The notes below the pieces were generated by a model. The model had not been told where the DNA came from. It made no database searches and saw nothing but the letters and a program-made list of their open reading frames with translations. Positions 15,904-22,258 of a DNA stretch of 22,258 bases are shown here, one piece after another. The stretch comes from Cyanobacteria bacterium UBA9971. Lineage in GTDB: Bacteria > Cyanobacteriota > Vampirovibrionia > Gastranaerophilales > UBA9971. Location: contig DNRP01000040.1 in the NCBI GenBank assembly GCA_003499955.1, positions 2,144 through 24,401 on the forward strand. The letters are read 5' to 3'. Position 1 is the first letter of the stretch. Every line of letters begins with the position of its first letter. Both the position numbers and the translations under genes were made by a program.

Positions 15904-16809
15904 TTAATATTTATAACCCAATATCGCTATATTTCCAGCTTTAATACCCAAATTTAAATCATCAATTTTTAAATATTTTATAATTTTAATTATATTATCT
16001 TTAAGTAATTTAGGAAAAGGAAACATTTTTATCCAATAATTTAAACTATAATAGTTTTTTATATCAACTACTTTTATATCTTTAAAACCGGCTTCTTCAA
16101 GAAGTTTTTTTAAGGTTGATTTATTAAATAAATAAATATGCTCTATATCTATAACAGGAGATTTGTCTTTTAAAATTTTAGCTTGTAAGGCATCAACATC
16201 ATGTGTAATAAAAAATGACACTCCGCCTTTTTTGCAAAGATCATAAGATTTTTTAATACTGCTTAAAGGATTTCTAACGTGATCTAATGTGTGGAAAGAA
16301 CATACTATATCAAAATAATCAGTCTTTAAATTTGCATTTTCAATAATATCATTGAGAAGAAATTCTTTAATTAAAGGATTTGCCTTTAGCACTGCTTTTA
16401 AAGAAGGTTCGATTCCTTTTACTTCTTTAATGCCTTCTTTAAGAAGTTTTTCTAAAAAAAAACCGTTGCCACAGCCAAATTCTAATACTGATAAACCATT
16501 TAAACTTTTATTAAAAAGCTTTTTTAATACTTTAAGATACGATTTTTGAATATTTTTAACTTCTTCTTCATAAGTAAAATCACTATCAAAATATAATTTG
16601 TTTATAATTTCTTCTGATAATATTGGTGTTGAAAAAACCATTCCGCATTTACATTTTACTATTCTGTAATGACAGCCATAGTCTATACGTCTTGCTGTAA
16701 ATGTATTAATATTAAAATCTTCATACGAAAAATTTGCAGGATAAAGTTGAGTAATATCCTGTTTATCTTGACAAATAGGACATAACATTTCGATTAAATT
16801 AATATTCAT
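15904..16809 (-). CDS. Methyltransferase with N-terminal zinc-binding module
   Basis: A 301-residue protein. The N-terminus has C10-x2-C13 (CPIC) and C53-x-C55 (CKC) with C46 nearby, likely a zinc-binding knuckle pair. The methyltransferase core has LEFGCGNGFFLEKLL (GxGxG at 112-116), GIEPSLKA, and CSFHTLDHVRNP as motif IV, where His-Asp replaces the commoner Glu-His. FNKSTLKKLLEEAGFKDI is a typical C-terminal methyltransferase helix. It resembles its neighbour at 14880-15887 in layout and may be a tandem paralogue. Its start lies inside the end of the epimerase-glycosyltransferase gene (11-base overlap), with AGGA some ten bases upstream. Confidence 0.85.
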   Translation of the reverse strand: MNINLIEMLCPICQDKQDITQLYPANFSYEDFNINTFTARRIDYGCHYRIVKCKCGMVFSTPILSEEIINKLYFDSDFTYEEEVKNIQKSYLKVLKKLFNKSLNGLSVLEFGCGNGFFLEKLLKEGIKEVKGIEPSLKAVLKANPLIKEFLLNDIIENANLKTDYFDIVCSFHTLDHVRNPLSSIKKSYDLCKKGGVSFFITHDVDALQAKILKDKSPVIDIEHIYLFNKSTLKKLLEEAGFKDIKVVDIKNYYSLNYWIKMFPFPKLLKDNIIKIIKYLKIDDLNLGIKAGNIAILGYKY

Positions 16810-18826
16810 TTTTATTACTTCCTATTTTTATTTTTTGTTTATTAATAAAATCTTCTATTTCGTTTACATCTTCTATGATGATATTGGAATTTATAATTGC
16901 TTTTCTTATAAATCTTGGTCGTCCTTTAGTTTCTTCGATTATTTTTGCAATATATTCTCCTATAATACTTATTGCAAATAATTGAACTCCGCCGATTAAT
17001 AAAATAAGCAAAATTATCGTTGTAAGTCCTGTTGGAACTAAAGAAGGATACATAAGTTTTATAATAAATTGAACTATAGCAAATAAAAACGCAAAAACGA
17101 ATATAAAGAAACCGGCATATGATATATACTCAAGAGGCTTGTAGCTGAAAGAAAAAATTCCTTTTTTAGCCCACCAAATATACCTTATAATGTTATTTGT
17201 CGATTTTCCAAACATCCTTTCAGGTCTATAGTAAGGGATACCCGTTTGCTTAAATCCAACCCAGGCTCTTAGACCTCTTAAAAAGACATCTTTTTCCGGT
17301 AATAATAATAATTGGTTAATAACTTTTCTGTCTAATAAAGAAAAATCTCCCGCATCATTAGGTATTTCAATATCTGCCAGAAACTTGAATATTCTATAAT
17401 AAGTTTTAAAAAGAAATTCCATAAATGAAGACATCTCTCTTTTTTGTCTTATTCCATAAACTACGTCATAACCTTCTTTCCATTTTTTATAAAAATCCTC
17501 TATTAATTCCGGCGGATCTTGTAAATCACCATCAAGAAGAACAGCAATATTTCCCGAACAAATTTCCATACCACTCAAAAATCCGGGTTGTGCTCCAAAA
17601 TTTCTGCTGTGAGTAATACCGATAACATTATGATCATTTTCTGAAAGTTTTTTTATTTCTTCTTCTGAATTATCGGGGCTTCGGTCATTAACGAAAATTA
17701 TTTCATAATTTACAGCAAGTTTATTAAAAACTTTAACCAGTTTTTCATACATAACGGGAATAGCCGGTTCATCACGATAACAAACTATAATTGCACTAAT
17801 TTTATCTTTTTTTTCAAAAGTTTTATCAAGAATATAATTTTTATAAAATTCCGTTTTGTTTTTCATCCAGTTTGCTGTTCTAATTAAGCCGTCATTTATA
17901 TTAATTTGGGGTTTCCAGTTTAGCAAATTTATAGTTTTTTCAATATTTCCCGCGCATAAATCTAAATCCCAATTTCTTTTTTCAAAATTAAAAAAAGAAG
18001 GTTCAAAAGGAATTTCAAAATGATTTTTTGAAAAATCAGCAAGTTCCTGTAGGGAGGTTTTTAGACCGGAAGCAATATTAAAAGTTTCTCCTTTAAAGTT
18101 TTCTGCCGTTAAAGAGGCCTTTAGAACAGCATTTATTGCATCATCAATATAAATAAAATCTTTAGTAACTGTTGGAGAAGCGAAAGAAGGATATTGTTTA
18201 TTAAATCCTTTAACGATTAATTGTGAAACCAACCTGTCAGGCTCTTCCCATGGACCGTAAACAGAATAAAATCTTAAATTGACTATCGGTAAATTATAAA
18301 CATTTCCGAAATATTTAATTAAATAATTAGAGGCTATCTTTGATACCGAATATTCGCTATATGGTTCCAGAGAAGAATTTTCATCAGGGTATTGGCTGTT
18401 AAAACCGTATTCAGCATAAGATCCTGCCTGAATAAAAGCTGAAATGTTTTTATTTTTAATGGTGTCCAGCAATAAACCTAATCCGGTAAAATTTACATCA
18501 TAAATTCTTTTGACATTTTGTTGATAAGAATAAGAACCGTATTCTGCAAAATTATATATTGTTTTAGGGTTTAAATTATTAATTAAAGATTCGATTTCAT
18601 GGACTTTTGTAATATCACATTTTTTAAGATTTCTTAAAGGTAAATTTTTTAATCTCCAATACTCTTTGTTATCATCTAAAACTCCAAAACAATCATCTCT
18701 GTGTTTCAGTATTTTTCTAAATATATTAGATCCTTCAAACCCGCTAACTCCAAAAATTAATATAGGTCCTTTAAGTTTTTCTATATCTTCAGCAAAAACC
18801 GATTCATTATTAATATTTTCTTGCAA
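16799..18826 (-). CDS. Fusion of NAD-dependent epimerase/dehydratase and polyprenyl-phosphate GT2 glycosyltransferase
   Basis: A 675-residue two-part protein. Residues about 20-320 are an extended short-chain dehydrogenase/reductase, with GVSGFEG (GxxGxxG, 26-32), S136 and Y159-x3-K163 as catalytic residues, and RFYSVYGPWEEPDR as substrate-binding signature. Residues about 342-565 are a GT2 domain: SAIIVCYRDEP, D381 in VNDRSPDNS, LDGDLQDPPE (DxD at 432-434) and NFGAQPGFLSGM. Two transmembrane helices (about 569-592 and 602-625) and a basic tail follow, as in DPM1/ArnC/CsbB-type enzymes. It would epimerise or dehydrate a nucleotide sugar and then load it onto polyprenyl phosphate at the cytoplasmic face. 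The start is TTG directly after the TAG of the transketolase gene, with AGGG upstream; no Met precedes the Rossmann motif. Confidence 0.88.
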   Translation of the reverse strand: MQENINNESVFAEDIEKLKGPILIFGVSGFEGSNIFRKILKHRDDCFGVLDDNKEYWRLKNLPLRNLKKCDITKVHEIESLINNLNPKTIYNFAEYGSYSYQQNVKRIYDVNFTGLGLLLDTIKNKNISAFIQAGSYAEYGFNSQYPDENSSLEPYSEYSVSKIASNYLIKYFGNVYNLPIVNLRFYSVYGPWEEPDRLVSQLIVKGFNKQYPSFASPTVTKDFIYIDDAINAVLKASLTAENFKGETFNIASGLKTSLQELADFSKNHFEIPFEPSFFNFEKRNWDLDLCAGNIEKTINLLNWKPQININDGLIRTANWMKNKTEFYKNYILDKTFEKKDKISAIIVCYRDEPAIPVMYEKLVKVFNKLAVNYEIIFVNDRSPDNSEEEIKKLSENDHNVIGITHSRNFGAQPGFLSGMEICSGNIAVLLDGDLQDPPELIEDFYKKWKEGYDVVYGIRQKREMSSFMEFLFKTYYRIFKFLADIEIPNDAGDFSLLDRKVINQLLLLPEKDVFLRGLRAWVGFKQTGIPYYRPERMFGKSTNNIIRYIWWAKKGIFSFSYKPLEYISYAGFFIFVFAFLFAIVQFIIKLMYPSLVPTGLTTIILLILLIGGVQLFAISIIGEYIAKIIEETKGRPRFIRKAIINSNIIIEDVNEIEDFINKQKIKIGSNKNEY

Positions 18827-19735
18827 CTATTGTTCCCTCTTTTCAGCCATTTTTATGATACTTGTTTTTATTGATTCTATATCAATTCCAGATTCTTTTC
18901 TATGAAAATTTTGGCTACCGTAAGTTCCGCTGGGATATCCTTTTGCTGTCAATAATTCTAAGCAAAAATTACTACATCCGTTTTCTATTAATTTTGAAAC
19001 CAGATATTCTCCAAATCCTCCTCTTTTAACATGTTCTTCAATACAAATCAGTTTTTTCGTCTTGTTAACCGAGTCAATAAATTCAGAAGGAATTTCTTTA
19101 AAAGGGATTTCTCCTATTGACCATAAATCTGCTTTTCCTGAAAATTGTTCAGCTGCAAGGTAACTATTAATGCCGATTGATCCTATTGTTGCTATTGTAA
19201 TTTCATTTCCTGTTAGCAACTGCCGCCAATCATTAAATTCAGAAATTTTATTATTCAAAGAACCATAACCAAGGCGTAAATAAATTGGGCTGTTATATGA
19301 TATCGCTGTTTTTACGGCTTTTTCAACATCATTATTAATCATAGGGGCTATGCATTTAATATTTAGTAGACTTAAAGCTCCATAATCTTCGATTGCATGG
19401 TGAGTTGCGCCCATAATTCCATATCCGTATCCTCCTCCATTTCCGGTAATTATGACCGGTAAATTATGAAAAGTAATATCATTTCTTATTTGTTCATAGC
19501 CTCTGTAAACTATAAAAGGTGCTATTGAGTATACAAATGGATGAAACCCTTGTTTTGCAAGACCTGCCGCAAGACCTATTATATTTTGTTCAGCAACTCC
19601 TGCATTTATAAATCTATTGCCAAGTACTTCTTTAACTTCTTCAAGAGCGTTAAAGCCAATATCTCCGGTTATAAAAATCAATTTATCATACGATTTAGCA
19701 ATATTTATAATAGATTGTGCAAATTCTTTTCTCAT
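18827..19735 (-). CDS. Transketolase-like C half (pyrimidine plus C-terminal domains)
   Basis: A 302-residue protein of normal length for a split transketolase C subunit. The pyrimidine domain has FITGDIGF, then GVAEQNIIGLAAGLA with the catalytic Glu (E49), and GGYGYGIMGATHHAIED. The C-terminal domain begins after IYLRLGYGS and includes LICIEEHVKRGGFGEYL near the end. It would pair with the N half encoded just upstream, whose stop overlaps its start by four bases (ATGA), so stoichiometric synthesis is likely. As a ketol transferase it could make a sugar phosphate for the pathway. It is the intact counterpart of the shortened gene at 4063-4590. Confidence 0.9.
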   Translation of the reverse strand: MRKEFAQSIINIAKSYDKLIFITGDIGFNALEEVKEVLGNRFINAGVAEQNIIGLAAGLAKQGFHPFVYSIAPFIVYRGYEQIRNDITFHNLPVIITGNGGGYGYGIMGATHHAIEDYGALSLLNIKCIAPMINNDVEKAVKTAISYNSPIYLRLGYGSLNNKISEFNDWRQLLTGNEITIATIGSIGINSYLAAEQFSGKADLWSIGEIPFKEIPSEFIDSVNKTKKLICIEEHVKRGGFGEYLVSKLIENGCSNFCLELLTAKGYPSGTYGSQNFHRKESGIDIESIKTSIIKMAEKREQ

Positions 19736-20571
19736 TTTTTTATATATTCTTCAGGTTTACAATTTTTCACTTCTTCGCAAGCAATTTTATATTGTTCATC
19801 ATTCATGGTCAAATAATGCCAATCTACGGTGTTTTCCATAAAACTGACACCTTTTCCTTTTATAGTATTGCAAACTATGCATTTAGGTTTTTCATTTTTT
19901 TCTTTGTTTAGTTTATCAAAAGCTTTTTCAATCGAATAAAAATTATGTCCATCACATTCAGCTGTATTCCAGCCAAATACATTCCATCTTTCCGATAGGT
20001 TTTCCATATTCATTACTTCTTTAGTAAAACCAAAAGCTTGTATATTATTTTTATCAACAATAATAGTAAGATTATTTAAGTTATTATGTGCTGCAAATGC
20101 AGCTGCTTCCCAAACAGAACCTTCATTACATTCTCCGTCTGAAACTAAACAATAGATATTTTGTTTTGTATTATTGATTTTTGCCCCGAGAGCCAGTCCT
20201 GCTGCCAGAGAAGGCCCATGTCCCAGGCTTCCTGTAGCAAACGGTATTCCTTCAATCCCTTTTGCAGGTGGATGTGCACTAAAAAATGTACCTTCTTTAT
20301 AAAAAGTCGCTAATTCTTTTTCAGAAACTAAACCTTTAAAATTTAAAACAGAATACAAGGCAGCTGCAGCATGTCCTTTTGAGAGAATAAAATAATCATT
20401 TTCTGCAGATTTATAAAGATTAAAATAAACCAGCAATTCAATACAAGATAAAGATGAACCAATATGACCGGCATTTGCTTTTTTATATAAATCAAGTATA
20501 TTTAATCTAATTTCTTTGGAAATATCAAATAAATCAGAAATATTATTTATTTGTGTTTTTAAATTATACAC
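19732..20571 (-). CDS. Transketolase-like N half (thiamine diphosphate domain)
   Basis: A 279-residue protein. GHIGSSLSC (35-43), LSKGHAAAA, ATGSLGHGPSLAAG, and CLVSDGECNEGSVWEA (141-156) followed by IIVDKNNIQ form the cofactor site. The usual GDG of the Mg/thiamine-diphosphate motif is SDG here (S144), a mild change. It has no extra segment between the helical N-terminus and FILSKGH, in contrast to the copy at 4583-5512. The start is GTG without a clear Shine-Dalgarno; no better start exists. It is the first gene after a strong-looking promoter, so it may begin its own transcript. Confidence 0.88.
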   Translation of the reverse strand: MYNLKTQINNISDLFDISKEIRLNILDLYKKANAGHIGSSLSCIELLVYFNLYKSAENDYFILSKGHAAAALYSVLNFKGLVSEKELATFYKEGTFFSAHPPAKGIEGIPFATGSLGHGPSLAAGLALGAKINNTKQNIYCLVSDGECNEGSVWEAAAFAAHNNLNNLTIIVDKNNIQAFGFTKEVMNMENLSERWNVFGWNTAECDGHNFYSIEKAFDKLNKEKNEKPKCIVCNTIKGKGVSFMENTVDWHYLTMNDEQYKIACEEVKNCKPEEYIKK

Positions 20572-20596
20572 TTTTAATTAACTTACCCATTTAAAT

Positions 20597-20608
20597 CAAA
20601 TTAATTTG
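20597..20608. repeat. 12-bp perfect palindrome in the transketolase leader
   Basis: CAAATTAATTTG lies about 40-50 bases downstream of the predicted start site of the promoter at 20657-20685 and about 26 bases before the GTG. It could be an operator, but a palindrome of this size is not rare in such AT-rich DNA. Confidence 0.2.
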
Positions 20609-20656
20609 TTAATACTGTTTATTAATAAGTTTTTTCATCTTGTTAATCTAATTTTC

Positions 20657-20685
20657 AATATAATGTTTTTATAAAACAAAGTCAA
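20657..20685 (-). promoter_or_regulatory. Sigma70-like promoter upstream of the transketolase pair
   Basis: The minus strand reads TTGACT (20680-20685), a 17-base spacer and TATATT (20657-20662): five of six matches to each consensus box with ideal spacing. The -35 box contains the TGA stop codon of the upstream radical SAM gene. Transcription would start near 20650, giving a leader of about 80 bases. The leader holds tiny ORFs (ATGAAAAAACTT, nine codons; ATGGGTAAG, eight codons, overlapping the GTG start), which I do not regard as established. The rest of the 110-base gap shows no hairpin terminator. Confidence 0.6.
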
Positions 20686-21776
20686 ATTGATATGATAAAT
20701 TTATTAATATATTGCAGGGATTTATTTATTATATCCGAGAAATCGTTAACCAAATATTCAAGTTGTCTTGTGCAAATACATCCATTACATTTTTTTCTGT
20801 ATTTTTTAAAGATTTTCTCTTTTTCCTTGTTTTTATATAAATCCTTAATATTTTTATAATCAAATCCCGAAATTTCAGGTGTTGCATTGCATACACCGAG
20901 AAGACCGTTTGCAAATACTTCCAAATAATAGTCCCCTGCATTGCAATTCCATCTCATATTTAAATTGGAAGATGAATAATAATTAATAAAATCATCTAAA
21001 AGCTTATTAGAATTAAAAATCGGGGATTTTTTTTCTTTTTTTAGTTGTTTAATTTTTACAAAAGTTTCTTTTAAAGATTTTTTTTGTTTTTCATCCGGCA
21101 ATAGTTGGGAATCACAAGAACGAATATTGTTTTTATCAGTTTCATCTCCCATTTCTAAACCATAAAAACCTATTAAACAATTATTTTCTTGTGCAAATTT
21201 ATTTAGATTTTCAACTTCTTCAATATTTATCGGTTGCAAAACTGTTGTTAAAAAAACTCCTACTCCATATTTTTTTGCTATTACAGATGTTTTTTTTATA
21301 TTTTCAACAACTTTATAAAATATATTCTCATTTTCTAAGCCGTTAATTTTAGTAAAAATATCAGGTTTTAAACTATCCAGAGATACATAAATATCATCCA
21401 AACCTATAGAAAAAATTTTTTTTATAAAATCTTCATTAATTAAACAACCATTGGTTTGAAGTCTTACTATAAAATTATTTTTTTTGAATATATTTATAAT
21501 TTCAAACAAATCTTTACGTAAAAGAGGTTCTCCTCCTGTTAAAGCTACGCTTTTAACTCCTATTTTACGAAGATTTTCAGCTAAAATTTTAATTTCTTCA
21601 AGTTTTAATTCAGAAGTCAAATCCGCTTCATTTTTCCATACACAGCAAGAAAGACATCTGAAATTACACCTTCTTGTTAACTGAAAATGGACATGATATG
21701 GCTTTTTAAAAATTTTGCTTAAAATTAATAAATGAAAAATATAACTGATTTTATTAATAAAATTTTTAATATTCAT
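20682..21776 (-). CDS. Radical SAM protein with C-terminal auxiliary-cluster cysteines
   Basis: A 364-residue protein with C37-x3-C41-x2-C44 (CNFRCLSC) after VHFQLTRR, then SVALTGGEPLLRKDLFEI and RLQTNGCLI, the standard radical SAM core. The C-terminus has WNCNAGDYYLEVFANGLLGVC and then KKCNGCICTRQLEYL, a cysteine arrangement like SPASM or twitch domains that hold extra iron-sulfur clusters. The N-terminal 25 residues are hydrophobic and basic (FHLLILSKIFKK), which may bring it to the membrane. Substrate unknown. Its start overlaps the stop of the preceding radical SAM gene by four bases (ATGA), so the two are coupled and could act in sequence. Confidence 0.87.
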   Translation of the reverse strand: MNIKNFINKISYIFHLLILSKIFKKPYHVHFQLTRRCNFRCLSCCVWKNEADLTSELKLEEIKILAENLRKIGVKSVALTGGEPLLRKDLFEIINIFKKNNFIVRLQTNGCLINEDFIKKIFSIGLDDIYVSLDSLKPDIFTKINGLENENIFYKVVENIKKTSVIAKKYGVGVFLTTVLQPINIEEVENLNKFAQENNCLIGFYGLEMGDETDKNNIRSCDSQLLPDEKQKKSLKETFVKIKQLKKEKKSPIFNSNKLLDDFINYYSSSNLNMRWNCNAGDYYLEVFANGLLGVCNATPEISGFDYKNIKDLYKNKEKEKIFKKYRKKCNGCICTRQLEYLVNDFSDIINKSLQYINKFIISI

Positions 21777-22258
21777 TTTTTTAATCCCCTAATGCCTTTA
21801 AAAGCTTTTAAATAAAGAAGTATATTGCCCGGTCTTATTTCTAAAATCTTTTTTAAAATAAAAGAAGGAGAAAAGAAAAATTCTCTATAAGCTTTATCAA
21901 TCCATTTTTCTGTATCTTTAAACAAATAAGGAATTCTCGGATAATTTTCATCTTTAAGAAATTTTTGCCAGTAATTTGAATCGACTAATCCTGCTTCAAC
22001 TGATTGTTCAAATAATTTTGTACAAGGAAGAGGGGTTGCAACATTATACATAAGTAAATCCGGTTTTAATTTTTTTACAAAATCAAGCGTTTGTTTCATT
22101 GTTTTTTCTGATTCATTAAGATAGCCGACAATCATATAAGCAAAAGTTTCTATTTTAGCTTCTTTTGCCCATTTAAAAGCTGTAAATATTTGTTCAAGAT
22201 TAATATTTTTATTCATAAGCTTAAGTATTTCCGGCGAACCGCTTTCTACACCAAATCT
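21773..22258 (-). CDS. C-terminal part of a radical SAM protein of the B12-binding type, cut by the right edge
   Basis: The frame stays open to the edge, so the first internal Met (22216) is not the start. The edge residues read RFGVESGSPEILKLMNKNI, the signature late in the radical SAM barrel of B12-dependent enzymes. MIVGYLNESEKTMKQTLDFV and PLPCTKLFEQSVEAGLV follow, matching the usual G-P-E-T and P-G-T-x-L segments loosely. The cobalamin-binding domain and the CxxxCxxC motif would lie outside the window, so the B12 assignment is by resemblance of this C-terminal part. Such enzymes methylate unreactive carbon or phosphorus centres or rearrange rings. It is coupled to the next radical SAM gene by a four-base overlap. 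Confidence 0.75.
   Translation of the reverse strand, partial: RFGVESGSPEILKLMNKNINLEQIFTAFKWAKEAKIETFAYMIVGYLNESEKTMKQTLDFVKKLKPDLLMYNVATPLPCTKLFEQSVEAGLVDSNYWQKFLKDENYPRIPYLFKDTEKWIDKAYREFFFSPSFILKKILEIRPGNILLYLKAFKGIRGLKK

Noticed and set aside
20590..20638. Tiny leader peptides before the GTG-started transketolase gene.
   Set aside because: They are 8-9 codons, have weak or no ribosome sites and could arise by chance.
1..22258. CRISPR arrays, tRNA or rRNA genes, and insertion-sequence transposases.
   Set aside because: No regularly spaced direct repeats, no tRNA-like cloverleaf and no transposase motif were seen; the dispersed repeats are short and irregularly placed.

Overview
This window is an AT-rich bacterial segment in which every convincing gene lies on the minus strand, so the genes read from the right edge to the left edge. 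It has about 18 complete genes, one gene cut by each edge, many stop/start overlaps, almost no intergenic DNA and no recognisable rho-independent terminator. The sequence does not fix the organism. The low GC, TTG/GTG starts, heptose-type sugar genes and dispersed repeats based on CGTCATTGCGAG suggest an AT-rich bacterium, possibly an uncultured lineage such as Vampirovibrionia/Gastranaerophilales or Elusimicrobia; that placement is a guess.

Layout in transcription order (right to left). (1) 22258-20682: the end of a radical SAM protein of the B12-type architecture, coupled to a second radical SAM gene. (2) A 110-bp gap with a good sigma70-like promoter, then 20571-18827: a split transketolase pair (N half, C half). 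(3) 18826-16799: an epimerase/dehydratase fused to a membrane-anchored family 2 glycosyltransferase. (4) 16809-12330: four class I methyltransferases, two with N-terminal zinc ribbons, and a radical SAM/SPASM protein. (5) 12286-8861: a GT87-like and a YfhO-like membrane protein, both candidate GT-C glycosyltransferases. (6) 8821-4063: a GmhA-like isomerase, a radical SAM/SPASM protein, a nucleotidyltransferase-kinase fusion in the order opposite to HldE, and a second split transketolase pair. (7) 4035-1948: another methyltransferase and a GT87-like membrane protein. (8) 1777-181 and 122-1: a flank with a small unknown gene, an NRAMP-type transporter of higher GC and the start of an unknown gene.

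Working model (inference): transketolase, isomerase, kinase and nucleotidyltransferase make an activated heptose or related long-chain sugar. Radical SAM enzymes and methyltransferases modify it. The epimerase-GT2 fusion loads it onto polyprenyl phosphate, and the YfhO/GT87 proteins transfer it on the far side of the membrane. No soluble GT1/GT4 enzymes, polymerase or flippase are visible, so this looks more like a lipid-linked sugar-decoration pathway than a whole O-antigen locus.

The most unusual sequence-level signal is a dispersed palindromic repeat. Two copies sit in frame inside the two halves of one transketolase, read in the same phase. Two more copies lie between genes, directly after stop codons. 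The second transketolase pair in the window has no such insertions and acts as an internal control.
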